A stretch of DNA of 64,000 nt from Methanomicrobiales archaeon (GTDB lineage: Archaea > Halobacteriota > Methanomicrobia > Methanomicrobiales > Methanospirillaceae), in assembly GCA_012729535.1 (NCBI GenBank), contig JAAYCY010000049.1, positions 28,780 to 92,779 on the forward strand. Direction: 5' to 3'. Each line of letters starts with the position of its first letter. Position 1 is the stretch's first letter. Under the pieces are notes generated by a model that worked only from the letters and a program-made list of their open reading frames with translations, made no database searches and had not been told where the DNA came from. This document shows positions 8,545 to 16,968 of this stretch, in pieces. The position numbers were made by a program, and so were the translations under genes.

Positions 8545-9690
8545 TTAAACCGGATACCAGGTAAGAGCCACGGTATAGATAACCGTCTGACATAATGTGA
8601 TGGGTATACCATATTTGCAGAATAATTTCATGGATATTCCCACTCCACTCCGCCCGGCCTGTTCAATTACGATAACATTGCTTGCGGCACCAAGAATAGT
8701 AAGATTTCCTGCAATAGTACTACCCGCGGCCAGGGCCAGCACAAGTGAGGGTGATACTCCCATTGACAATAAATCTGGTTGGAACAGGGCAACAAACGGA
8801 ACATTTGAGATAAATTGCGATAAAATTATCCCCGCAGCCATGACTCCGGATACATCAGGAGAACTCTTTTCAGGTATTATATGCTGGAAAAGACCTGAAT
8901 CATACACACTATGCATCAGGATAAACATTGCTGCAAAAAAAACCAGAGTTCTCCAGTCTGTTTTTTTGATAATATTCATCCGGTCTGGTGCAAAAATGAG
9001 AACCGGCATGGCAGCAGCAAAAGATACCCATTCAAATGGTATTTGTACTCCAAAACTCGTCAGCCCGTTTAATACTTTATAACCAATCCCGGTAAAGAGC
9101 ACGAATAGTGAAAGATACATTACTTTTCTGAACGGATATTGTGAAAGGTCAAATAATTGGTTTTTTTCTTTATAAATTACTACATTTTTAAATAAAGGTC
9201 TCATAATTACCCATATTACACCTAATGAGAGCATGGTGGGCAGCAAGAGACCTGATAAAAAAAGATAATATGGAGATATATCTGCAGCATAAGACACAAT
9301 CAGGTAGTTCTGGGGATTTCCTATCGGACTAAAAACGCTTCCGGTAGTAATAGCAAAGCATAAAACTAACAGGGCTTCTGGTTTTGATATTTCAAACCTG
9401 CTTGCGAGGACAAGGACTACCGGGGTTCCAATTATTGCTATGGTATCATTCATGAAGACTGCAGAGAGCAATCCCATGCAGACGATGATAAGAGCAAGAA
9501 GCATGTCACCATTTTTTGCATAACAAGAGATCCATTGTATGCATGCTTCCAAAAGCCCGCTTGCTTCAAACCCTGCTCCTATTATGAACATACTCAGTAG
9601 GAATACCATCACTCCAAAGTCAATGGATTTCAACGCTTCAGCTGGAGTAATCTGGCCGGTAATGAGCACCCCTGCAGCTCCAGCAAGCAT
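8545..9690 (-). CDS. ArsB/NhaD/DASS-type ion transporter (5' end uncertain)
   Basis: At least 381 residues with about ten transmembrane helices. It has the ion-transporter superfamily features: a loop of the type GQITPAEALKSIDFGVMVFLLSM, the paired half-repeats around residues 65-130 and 300-355, and an NVPFVALF segment. The substrate cannot be assigned (dicarboxylate, Na+/H+ or arsenite are all possible). Odd point: homologues carry one more N-terminal helix, and here the frame stays open upstream to 9792 and encodes a hydrophobic helix (SLYILGLVFFLITV), but contains no ATG, GTG or TTG. Either an ATT/ATC codon near 9786 starts the protein or the helix has been lost by decay of the start codon. 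Confidence 0.75.
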   Translation of the reverse strand: MLAGAAGVLITGQITPAEALKSIDFGVMVFLLSMFIIGAGFEASGLLEACIQWISCYAKNGDMLLALIIVCMGLLSAVFMNDTIAIIGTPVVLVLASRFEISKPEALLVLCFAITTGSVFSPIGNPQNYLIVSYAADISPYYLFLSGLLLPTMLSLGVIWVIMRPLFKNVVIYKEKNQLFDLSQYPFRKVMYLSLFVLFTGIGYKVLNGLTSFGVQIPFEWVSFAAAMPVLIFAPDRMNIIKKTDWRTLVFFAAMFILMHSVYDSGLFQHIIPEKSSPDVSGVMAAGIILSQFISNVPFVALFQPDLLSMGVSPSLVLALAAGSTIAGNLTILGAASNVIVIEQAGRSGVGISMKLFCKYGIPITLCQTVIYTVALTWYPV

Positions 9691-9874
9691 GATCTGCCAT
9701 ATTCTGAATTGAAACCGCCCGATCTGTCGAACGGTTATCAGAAAAAAAACAAGTCCCAGTATGTAAAGAGAAATCTGCGTGATAATACTTTGTCAGGTGA
9801 TATAATCAATCTCTCATTCAGTATTTTATAAAAAAGCCCAAAAAACTAAAAAAAATAAGATGAAATCATAATAT

Positions 9875-10909
9875 ATGGGTTGCTACAGATTTTTCCTCGT
9901 CATAATTCTCCTATTGCTATTCTTTCTCCCCGGAGTGATGGCATTGGACTCAAAAATTCCCCGGGAGGGCACCGTATTTGTCGGGGAAAATGACATTGAT
10001 ATCTCTGAATGTAATGTAAGAACCGGAGATGAGATAGCATTCTGGAGTTCTGGTTTTCCTGAGGGAACTCCGGATTCCAGGGCAAAAGTCATGGATGCAC
10101 GCCATTTTTTTGTGGATCCTGCCTACTTTTCTGGAAAAACCGGTACCTGGTATGGTCTCGTCAGCAAAAAACCAGTATTTAAAGTAGAAGATCCATGGGT
10201 AAAACTGGAAGTAATTGAAAATGGGATCGATCATGATCCGGATTGGATAAAAAAAGGTAATCTGATATCTTTTAAGATTTCGACGAACATGTTCACTATC
10301 AGTGACCGTGCAGGTTCAGCTGGTGCCCCGATAAAAATCTCCCTGACAGGTCCGAATGAGACAGAATACAATCAGTTGATATCTCCGACCGGGAAGTATA
10401 ATCTGGAAAATATCTACGTATACTACAGTCCTTTTGATACCGGTGCAATATGGGAAACCAGGGATGAAACAGAATATCCTGAAGGGGAATATGTTGCATG
10501 GGCAACATGTAATGTCAACAGTATTCATGAGAAAAATCCTGGTGAAGGCATTACAACCAGTTCAAAAACCACCTTTACTCTGAGCAAAGTAAAGCCTGAT
10601 GAGGATTCCAAAAAAGAAACATCCGATGAAGAGTCTGAAAGTATGGAAAAAGACTCAGAACCTACCCCGACTCCGACACCAGAGCCCACACCTGAGCCAA
10701 CAGAAGAGGTAGTACCTGTCCTGACCCTGGATGTCACGCCGGATATAACCAGTTCTCTTCAGGATGTAACTCCAAATCCTACAAAACCTCCGTTAGCCTC
10801 ACCACCAAAATCTACCTCCAAGGCTACTCAAAAACAGCCGTTATCCATTACCATATGCATTATCGCTCTTGTAACCTGTTTTATACTGGCTGACCGGAAA
10901 AACTCATAA
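9875..10909 (+). CDS. secreted DUF3821-like surface protein with C-terminal anchor
   Basis: 344 residues: signal peptide (about 1-23, ending VMALDSK), an N-terminal globular region of about 220 residues with GDEIAFWSSG and TGTWYGL segments that I associate with the DUF3821 family of Methanomicrobia, an acidic Ser/Glu stretch, a Thr-Pro-Glu-rich linker (about 255-315) and a C-terminal hydrophobic helix followed by a short basic tail. This is the classic layout of an archaeal cell-surface protein held by a C-terminal anchor, with the TP-rich segment likely O-glycosylated. It is a single gene, followed by a T-tract. The function is unknown. Confidence 0.7.
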   Translation: MGCYRFFLVIILLLLFFLPGVMALDSKIPREGTVFVGENDIDISECNVRTGDEIAFWSSGFPEGTPDSRAKVMDARHFFVDPAYFSGKTGTWYGLVSKKPVFKVEDPWVKLEVIENGIDHDPDWIKKGNLISFKISTNMFTISDRAGSAGAPIKISLTGPNETEYNQLISPTGKYNLENIYVYYSPFDTGAIWETRDETEYPEGEYVAWATCNVNSIHEKNPGEGITTSSKTTFTLSKVKPDEDSKKETSDEESESMEKDSEPTPTPTPEPTPEPTEEVVPVLTLDVTPDITSSLQDVTPNPTKPPLASPPKSTSKATQKQPLSITICIIALVTCFILADRKNS

Positions 10910-10916
10910 TTTTTTT
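10910..10916 (+). terminator. oligo-T terminator
   Basis: Seven T follow the TAA stop of the surface-protein gene directly and precede the purH leader, as expected for an archaeal intrinsic terminator. Confidence 0.4.
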
Positions 10917-10984
10917 AGGGGATGAGTGAGGGTATGCAATTCTTCACATCATCATGATATTATCTGGTGACCCAGTATTATCGC

Positions 10985-12472
10985 ATGAAGCGTGCACTGC
11001 TCTCAGTATGGAACAAGGAAGGCATCACAGACCTCGCCCTGGCCCTCAATAACGCAGGATTAGAATTGCTGAGTTCAGGAGGGACAGCAAAAGTTCTTGC
11101 GTCTGCAGGAATACCAATCCTGGAAGTATCAGATTATACTGGCTTTCCTGAAATGATGGACGGGAGAGTAAAAACCCTGCATCCTCGAATACATGGGGGG
11201 ATTCTTGGAAGAAGAGGGATTGATGATTCAATTATGCAACAACATGGGATAAAGCCCATTGACCTCGTTGTTGTGAACCTCTATCCGTTTGAGGAGATGA
11301 CCCGGCAAGGTCTCCCCCTGGATGAATTAATAGAGTTTATTGACATAGGAGGACCTGCGATGATTCGCGCAGCAGCAAAAAATTACCCGGATGTCCTCGT
11401 AGTTATTGATCCTGCAGATTATTCCTTTGTTATCGATGTTGTATCCTCGGGAAAAAAGATCTTAAAAGAGGAGCGACTTTCCTTTGCCAGAAAGGTGTTT
11501 GCACGCATGGCAGCATATGACGGGGCAATCAGTAACTATCTCCATGGTCTTGATAGTGAGATGCCGTCTGTCTATTCTGTCCAGTACAAAAACGGGCGAA
11601 TGCTCAGGTATGGTGAAAATCCCCACCAGACTGCATGTGTCTATGGAGATAGTGGTATTGGTGGTCTGATACCCCTTCAGGGTAAGGCAATGTCATATAA
11701 TAATTATCTTGACGTTGATGCTGCGGTAAGCCTTCTTCGTGAATTTGATGAGTGTGCTGCGGTCATCGTCAAACATAATAATCCCTGTGGAATTGCTGTT
11801 GGGAATGATGTCAAAGAGGTGTATATTTCAGCCCGGGATGGAGATCCCGTTTCGGCCTATGGTGGAATAGTTGCAGTAAACCGGGAGGTTAATGCAGATC
11901 TTGCCCGTGAGATTGCTTCGACATTTATTGAGGTATTAACAGCTCCCTCTTTTTCACCAGAAGCAAGGGATATTCTCAAGACTAAAGAAAATCTTCGTCT
12001 TCTCGTGCTTACAGAGCCAGCTACTGGAGATGCTGTCAGGAGTATTGATGGTGGTGCTCTTGTACAACGAACCCCAATTCTAAAGGAAGAATGGATGGTT
12101 GTCTCAGACCGGGATCCAACCGCAGATGAAGAAGATGCTCTTCAGTTAGCTATGAAGATATGCAAACATGTAAAGAGCAATGCCATTGTTTTTGCTGATA
12201 AGTCACGCGCTCTTGGTATTGGAGCTGGACAGATGAGCAGGGTGGACAGTGCAAAAATTGCAATCTCAAAATCTCAATTCCCGCTCAAAGGATCGGTCGT
12301 GGCATCTGATGCATTCCTCCCTTTCCCTGATACTCTTGAAGTGGCAGCAGAAGCTGGTGCGACAGCATTAATACAGCCTGGTGGTTCTATTCGGGATGCA
12401 GAAGTAATTGCAGAAGCAAACCGGCGAAAAATGGCTATGGTGTTTACTGGAATCAGGTATTTCCGCCATTAA
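10985..12472 (+). CDS. purH: bifunctional AICAR transformylase/IMP cyclohydrolase PurH
   Basis: Catalyses the last two steps of IMP synthesis: formyl transfer from 10-formyl-tetrahydrofolate to AICAR, then ring closure. The N-terminal MGS-like cyclohydrolase domain is about residues 1-190 (SGGTAK, GRVKTLHPRIHGG), and the C-terminal AICAR transformylase domain carries the catalytic KHNNPCG near residue 265. At about 495 residues it is the bacterial full-length form. The ATG at 10985 (MKRALLSVW) was preferred to an in-frame GTG at 10967 because family members begin here. Many archaea use PurP and PurO instead. A PurN is also present at 23724, so both folate-dependent purine steps are of the bacterial type in this genome. 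Confidence 0.95.
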   Translation: MKRALLSVWNKEGITDLALALNNAGLELLSSGGTAKVLASAGIPILEVSDYTGFPEMMDGRVKTLHPRIHGGILGRRGIDDSIMQQHGIKPIDLVVVNLYPFEEMTRQGLPLDELIEFIDIGGPAMIRAAAKNYPDVLVVIDPADYSFVIDVVSSGKKILKEERLSFARKVFARMAAYDGAISNYLHGLDSEMPSVYSVQYKNGRMLRYGENPHQTACVYGDSGIGGLIPLQGKAMSYNNYLDVDAAVSLLREFDECAAVIVKHNNPCGIAVGNDVKEVYISARDGDPVSAYGGIVAVNREVNADLAREIASTFIEVLTAPSFSPEARDILKTKENLRLLVLTEPATGDAVRSIDGGALVQRTPILKEEWMVVSDRDPTADEEDALQLAMKICKHVKSNAIVFADKSRALGIGAGQMSRVDSAKIAISKSQFPLKGSVVASDAFLPFPDTLEVAAEAGATALIQPGGSIRDAEVIAEANRRKMAMVFTGIRYFRH

Positions 12473-12482
12473 CAAAACAAAG

Positions 12483-13157
12483 ATGAACTCAGATAAAAAG
12501 ATCAATAAGGCAGCAACCATCATGTCTCAACATTATTCCGGTGAACCCTGTATTCCTCTCAAAGACATTATTCTCATGATGGTTTCACGTATCGGTGAAA
12601 TTGCAGAAGGTCTTGAGCAGGAGCAGGTTGATTGTTTTATTTCTGATATTATCAGGGCTGAACGGATATTTGTAGTTGGAGCAGGAAGATCCGGGTTTGT
12701 TGCAAAATCATTCGCGATGCGACTGATGCACCTGGGTTTTACCTCATATGTAGTTGGTGAAACAGTCACCCCTGCTTTTCACCCAAATGACTCTCTCATT
12801 GCCTTTTCAGGTTCTGGAAAAACGAAATCCGTCCTTGAGGCATGTGAAACAACCCGCCAGATTGGCGGACACATCTGCCTGGTTACCGGATCACCGGTCT
12901 CTCCCATGAAAGAACTTGCCAATTGCGTTGTCCTGCTTAATACTGAAGAAAATACCTGTCACCAGGTTGGGCCGGACCATTTTGATCTCCGCCAGCTCAG
13001 GGGAGAACACCGATCAATATCAGCCCCCTGCACACCCCTGGGCACGCTCTTTGAAACATCGGCAATGTTATTTGCAGATTCTGTTATCAGTGCTCTTATT
13101 GAGATGAAACACTGTTCTATTGAGGAAATAAGAGATCGATATACAAATATGCAATAG
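12483..13157 (+). CDS. hxlB: 6-phospho-3-hexuloisomerase (SIS domain)
   Basis: About 224 residues, a single SIS sugar-isomerase domain. Visible features are the glycine-rich phosphate site VVGAGRSGFVAKSFAMRLMHLG, the second Ser-rich loop AFSGSGKT, and the C-terminal catalytic segment APCTPLGTLFE with an ordinary dimer helix. The enzyme interconverts 3-hexulose-6-phosphate and fructose-6-phosphate. In archaea lacking an oxidative pentose pathway, this step supplies ribulose-5-phosphate for nucleotide synthesis, which fits its place 10 bases after purH. The start at 12483 (MNSDKK) was chosen to avoid overlap with purH; ATG at 12522 (MSQHYS) is also possible. Confidence 0.88.
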   Translation: MNSDKKINKAATIMSQHYSGEPCIPLKDIILMMVSRIGEIAEGLEQEQVDCFISDIIRAERIFVVGAGRSGFVAKSFAMRLMHLGFTSYVVGETVTPAFHPNDSLIAFSGSGKTKSVLEACETTRQIGGHICLVTGSPVSPMKELANCVVLLNTEENTCHQVGPDHFDLRQLRGEHRSISAPCTPLGTLFETSAMLFADSVISALIEMKHCSIEEIRDRYTNMQ

Positions 13158-13183
13158 CTGGTTACAACTGAATTTTCATTTTC

Positions 13184-13759
13184 TTATTTTTGGGTCAATT
13201 GATAAATTCTCAAAGTCTCCCCGTCATCCATCATTTCAGATTCGATGACCGAAAAGAAATAACCGGTATTTGCAAATAATTCTTCACATTCCCTGAATTT
13301 TTGTAAAGATGAGATGAGTACCAGTATCCGGCCGGAATCAGAGAGAACATCCTTTACTACCGTACAAAATTGCAATACGGTATCCCGTCCGTTTTCCCCA
13401 CCATCAAGGGCGTGTTCAAGCCAGTCTTCAATCCGCTCGTCTGGTAGTGTTGGAAGATAAGGTGGATTGAAAAGAACCAGTGAGAATACCTTTTTTAGTC
13501 CTGCTGTGAGATCCGTCCTGATAACCTGAACTCCCCTGGATTTTGTAAGGAGCACCGCGTGAGGGTTAATATCCGTTGCAACCGTGAGAAAATCTGGATG
13601 AATGTGAGCAGCAATATAACCACTCCCTGTTCCGACTTCAAGTACAGTGTCACCAGGAACAATTACTCTCCGGGCTGCTTTGAGCAGGAGAAATGTATCT
13701 TCACGTGGTAAGTAGACCTGGTTTTTGTCAGGAACTGAGCTTGTTGGATATGGTGGCAA
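13184..13759 (-). CDS. HemK2/Mtq2-like class I methyltransferase
   Basis: About 191 residues. A Rossmann-type SAM site (VLEVGTGSGYIAAHI) and the NPPY motif (FNPPYLPT) mark the N5-glutamine or N6-adenine methyltransferase family. The short archaeal form corresponds to HemK2/Mtq2, which methylates the GGQ glutamine of release factor aRF1 in partnership with Trm112. The open frame runs back inside ksgA to 13819. No ATG lies near the family's normal N-terminus (VYLPREDTFLLL), so a TTG at 13759 is proposed, overlapping the end of ksgA by 32 bases. It is last in the translation cluster. Confidence 0.8.
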   Translation of the reverse strand: MPPYPTSSVPDKNQVYLPREDTFLLLKAARRVIVPGDTVLEVGTGSGYIAAHIHPDFLTVATDINPHAVLLTKSRGVQVIRTDLTAGLKKVFSLVLFNPPYLPTLPDERIEDWLEHALDGGENGRDTVLQFCTVVKDVLSDSGRILVLISSLQKFRECEELFANTGYFFSVIESEMMDDGETLRIYQLTQK

Positions 13760-14498
13760 AGTCTTCAAGATAAAGTGCCTCAGGCCGTGATGATAATATT
13801 TCAGGATCCAGCTTCTCACATAATTCTTCTACTTTCTCCCTTCCATATTTTGAAGAAAGGGATTTAATTGTCGATTTTACAGTTTTTCTGCGATGTGAAA
13901 AGAGTTCCCTGACAATATCACCATATACGGTTCTCTCCATTATGGGAAAGAGTGGTTCTCTTGGTTCAATCCACATGACCGTGGAGGAAACCGCAGGAGG
14001 AGGGGAAAAAGCTCCTGGAGGGAGATCAAAACAGCGGTTTGCCCGGGCATATGTCTGAATCATAATTGAAAGTCTCCCACATTCTCTGCTGCCTGCCGGT
14101 GCCATCATCCGGTCTGCAAACTCCTTTTGATACATGAGTATTGCAGATTCAAATCCTGCATCAAGAAGCCGGAAGGTAATCGGGGATGAAATAGAGTATG
14201 GAAGGTTTGCCATTACAATTTCAAAAGAAGGAAGGGGGACTTTTACTGCATCTCCGGCAATAATGGTAAGCGATCCCTGCTTTAATTCGGTATAAAAATC
14301 TGATGAAAGAGATACAATTAATTTCTTGTCCAGTTCAATCGCAGTGACAATAGCACCACGGTCAAGAAGAGCCCGTGTCAGAATACCTCTTCCTGGTCCT
14401 ATTTCAAGAACTCTTCTCCCTGAAATATCCAGGATATCAGCAATCCTGGCTACGATCCGTGGATCGGTGAGGAAATGCTGATCCTTGTATGCCCTCAT
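13728..14498 (-). CDS. ksgA: 16S rRNA dimethyladenosine transferase KsgA/Dim1
   Basis: 256 residues. It dimethylates the two adjacent adenines in the 3'-terminal helix of 16S rRNA during small-subunit assembly. SAM motif I (VLEIGPGRGILTRAL), motif IV NLPYSISS and the C-terminal helical domain with the SHRRKT element (about 205-215) are all present. Its length is normal for archaeal Dim1/KsgA. Its ATG overlaps the stop of the DUF655 gene by 4 bases, and the HemK-like gene starts within its 3' end, indicating translational coupling on both sides. Confidence 0.95.
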   Translation of the reverse strand: MRAYKDQHFLTDPRIVARIADILDISGRRVLEIGPGRGILTRALLDRGAIVTAIELDKKLIVSLSSDFYTELKQGSLTIIAGDAVKVPLPSFEIVMANLPYSISSPITFRLLDAGFESAILMYQKEFADRMMAPAGSRECGRLSIMIQTYARANRCFDLPPGAFSPPPAVSSTVMWIEPREPLFPIMERTVYGDIVRELFSHRRKTVKSTIKSLSSKYGREKVEELCEKLDPEILSSRPEALYLEDFATISNKLSS

Positions 14499-15055
14499 CG
14501 TGAGGTAAAAAGATGATATTTGACGTTCGGATCCTGAATTTCTTCAAGAACCCTGTTTAAGATCATCCGTTCAGGATGCGGGATAGTTTTTATCCGTTGA
14601 GAAATGTCGGCAAAATTCTCAAACGGTTTCTTCTCCCGGTCTTCGATTATCTCCCACATCAGTTTCTTACCGATACCGGGAAGGAGATGGAGCATATGCA
14701 GTTTCGGGGTGATTGGTATTGAACGGTTGTAAAAATCGACAAAGTCTTTTTCTCTGTCTTTTACTATCCGTTCGATAGCAAAGGAGAGTTCCTGTATCGC
14801 ACTGTGGGTCAGTTCATCATACCGGAGACGACGTTTTACCCGTTCAATTTTTGGACGCTCTCCTCCCCCGATGTATACCAGTTCACCTATGTCCAGGGTC
14901 AGATTTTTGGGAATGAGTTCAAGCAGTTTGAACTGCTCCACTCCTACAGCCTGGACAATTGGCTCTCTTTTATACATGGGTCTTGGATCATTCGGGTATC
15001 CTTTGGGAAGGATATCCAGAACTACTGCATTGATCTCCTTTTTCTCCTCTTTCAT
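14495..15055 (-). CDS. DUF655 family RNA-binding-like protein
   Basis: 186 residues. The N-terminal part (about 1-70) is predicted OB-fold-like and the C-terminal part contains helix-hairpin-helix elements (LLPGIGKKLMWEIIEDREKKPFENF). This matches DUF655, a family restricted to archaea and some thermophiles and very often found, as here, between rpoF and ksgA. It is presumed to bind RNA or DNA, with a role in ribosome biogenesis inferred only from location. It starts 10 bases after the Rpb4-type gene. Confidence 0.88.
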   Translation of the reverse strand: MKEEKKEINAVVLDILPKGYPNDPRPMYKREPIVQAVGVEQFKLLELIPKNLTLDIGELVYIGGGERPKIERVKRRLRYDELTHSAIQELSFAIERIVKDREKDFVDFYNRSIPITPKLHMLHLLPGIGKKLMWEIIEDREKKPFENFADISQRIKTIPHPERMILNRVLEEIQDPNVKYHLFTSR

Positions 15056-15065
15056 GGGTATCTAC

Positions 15066-15419
15066 CTATCTGAAGTGGGATATCACCAGATCAATAATTG
15101 CATCAAGTTCTTCTGGAGTGTGCGAAAATTTATCTCTTCCAAATACTGCCCGCACTTCATCCCGTGTACGTGGCATTATGCTTGCAATACGATAAGCCAC
15201 ATCAGGTTTTACCTTATCAAGCTGAATCAGAGCATCTACAAGTTCTGCAGATTTTTCAGCAGATGTTTTTGAGATCTGATTGGCATGTTCAATACTCCGC
15301 CGAAGCTCGTATGACATCTCCTTTCCGTTTTCAAGTCGTGCCGCTTCAACGTTGAGCAGTTCCTCTTTCAACTCGGGAAGAGTGATTGCTTTCTCCTGCA
15401 GTATTCCTTTTATTTTCAT
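15066..15419 (-). CDS. rpoF: RNA polymerase subunit Rpb4-type (RpoF)
   Basis: 117 residues. The C-terminal half has the HRDC-like fold signature of archaeal subunit F (KPDVAYRIASIMPRTRDEVRAVF), and the N-terminal half supplies the segment that pairs with subunit E (Rpb7). Together they form the polymerase stalk that aids promoter opening and RNA binding. It lies between the L21e gene and DUF655, the usual archaeal arrangement, and overlaps neither. Confidence 0.93.
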   Translation of the reverse strand: MKIKGILQEKAITLPELKEELLNVEAARLENGKEMSYELRRSIEHANQISKTSAEKSAELVDALIQLDKVKPDVAYRIASIMPRTRDEVRAVFGRDKFSHTPEELDAIIDLVISHFR

Positions 15420-15440
15420 GCCAATCTGTCCTAATTACTG

Positions 15441-15734
15441 TTAGTACTGCTGCGCTCGCAGGTGCTGGGGACGGGAGATAACCATCTTGTTTTTATTTCC
15501 GTCACGAATCTCAACCAGCCACGCACGGCCACGCTGTCCGATTACTGACCCCGTCTTGCCATGGAATCTGCGATGAGGCATCCCTTTCTGAATGCTCGGT
15601 TCACAAACGATATGAACTTTTTGTCCGATTTCAAACTTCTGGATAACCCGGGTTACCGGGAGAACTCCGCGTGATCGAAGATCTTTTTTAAATTTATACC
15701 GGGTTTTTTTACGTGGTCCATTATGAAGTGCCAT
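15441..15734 (-). CDS. rpl21e: 50S ribosomal protein L21e
   Basis: 97 residues, basic, with an SH3-like barrel. The start MALHNGPRKKTRYKFKK, the motif GMPHRRFHGKTG and GRAWLVEIRDG near residue 70 are characteristic of archaeal L21e. It belongs to the large ribosomal subunit. Its 5' end overlaps the end of pus10 by 14 bases, so translation is coupled. Confidence 0.97.
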   Translation of the reverse strand: MALHNGPRKKTRYKFKKDLRSRGVLPVTRVIQKFEIGQKVHIVCEPSIQKGMPHRRFHGKTGSVIGQRGRAWLVEIRDGNKNKMVISRPQHLRAQQY

Positions 15735-16968
15735 GAGATTTCACCTGATCTATCCCTTCTACGTGTATTACATCAAGTTGTACTACCCGTGCAGGGGTTT
15801 TCAGGACCTCTGTCAGACTAGGCGTGGTCCTTCCCTGGTCTCCTGATATCAATTCCTTAATATACAGTCCCGCTTCACCGGTAACTTCTAGATAGAAGTT
15901 ATTACCTTCTTTTCCTGTATATCTGATATCAAGGACTCCCCTTTCTCGTACTTTATCCGCTCTCCGGTGGGCTACTCGCGTAGGCGTGCGCTGACGTATT
16001 GTGGCCCCCGATAGTTGCTCTAGTGCTGATTGAAGGGTTGTTTCCGGGATGGAACCGTCTATATCGACCAGAATCCTGTATTTTTTATGCCCTTTGTGAT
16101 TCTTTAAGGTTTCCACTTCGGAACGTTGACTCCATTGAAGATCGATAACCTCAACCCGGTCTTTATTAACAGAATTTATGGCTTCTGTTAAATTTTTAAG
16201 GTCCGCCTCTCTGGTAAGGGGATGCATGATCTCAAGGATAAACGGTCTTCCTGAACCCACCATGATCGCATCAATGTCCTCTCTTCCTGCACCATGGAGG
16301 ATTGCTTTTTCAGCTTTGAAAATAGGAAGGAGAGGTCTTCCTATGAGTTCTTCAACCGAATCCAAATACTGTTTCCCTGTTCCGTTACAGGCATCACACC
16401 CGGTACCCTTACACTTGGAACATGCCCAGTGGGTCTGAGGGATACCACGTTCATATTTCAGGTACCGTCCATATAGAAACAGAGATCTAATCTGAACCTC
16501 AACCCGCTCTTCGTGAAGATGGAGTAATGCAATAAGATCCGGGTTTTTTGTATCACCGGCAAGCCCGGTCTTTGTTGCAACTAACTTTCCGACTTCCCGG
16601 TTTATTTCCGATTTTAATGGTTCAGGATCTGAAAGGCCAAGGTCACTCCAGACCATCTCTTCAGATTCACTGATAAGGGGAGGAACCTTAGAACCGATTA
16701 CAAATGTTTTTCCTTCAATTCCTCGAAATGCCTGTATAACTCGATCAGCCCAGAGATCAGTTGTTTTGAAAAAATCACCGCATATCCAGCATGTTTCCTG
16801 TTGTGGGTGGAACGGAATATTGAGAGTTAGTGCTGCAGATACCCTGATTCCAAGTCCACGCTGGTCATTTGACAGACCAAATGAGCGTTTAGCAACCATA
16901 CGACCGAGACAGTGGTCACATATCTCTCCATATTCTGATATTTTCTGATATAATTCGGTCAGTTCCAT
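15721..16968 (-). CDS. pus10: tRNA pseudouridine synthase Pus10
   Basis: 415 residues. It makes pseudouridine at tRNA positions 54 and/or 55. An N-terminal zinc-binding part with CDHC and CWIC pairs and a THUMP-like region (about 40-170) precede the catalytic domain, where the aspartate sits in GREDIDAIMVGSGRPF (about 230-250). The CSKCKGTGCDACNGTG segment (about 183-198) is a further Cys-rich insert. It overlaps the trmY gene by 10 bases. Since TrmY methylates pseudouridine-54, the two proteins act in sequence on the same nucleotide. Confidence 0.93.
   Translation of the reverse strand: MELTELYQKISEYGEICDHCLGRMVAKRSFGLSNDQRGLGIRVSAALTLNIPFHPQQETCWICGDFFKTTDLWADRVIQAFRGIEGKTFVIGSKVPPLISESEEMVWSDLGLSDPEPLKSEINREVGKLVATKTGLAGDTKNPDLIALLHLHEERVEVQIRSLFLYGRYLKYERGIPQTHWACSKCKGTGCDACNGTGKQYLDSVEELIGRPLLPIFKAEKAILHGAGREDIDAIMVGSGRPFILEIMHPLTREADLKNLTEAINSVNKDRVEVIDLQWSQRSEVETLKNHKGHKKYRILVDIDGSIPETTLQSALEQLSGATIRQRTPTRVAHRRADKVRERGVLDIRYTGKEGNNFYLEVTGEAGLYIKELISGDQGRTTPSLTEVLKTPARVVQLDVIHVEGIDQVKSHGTS

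Noticed and set aside
12408..12482. Longer start of the hexuloisomerase gene inside purH
   Set aside because: It would overlap purH by 65 bases and the added residues do not match the family.
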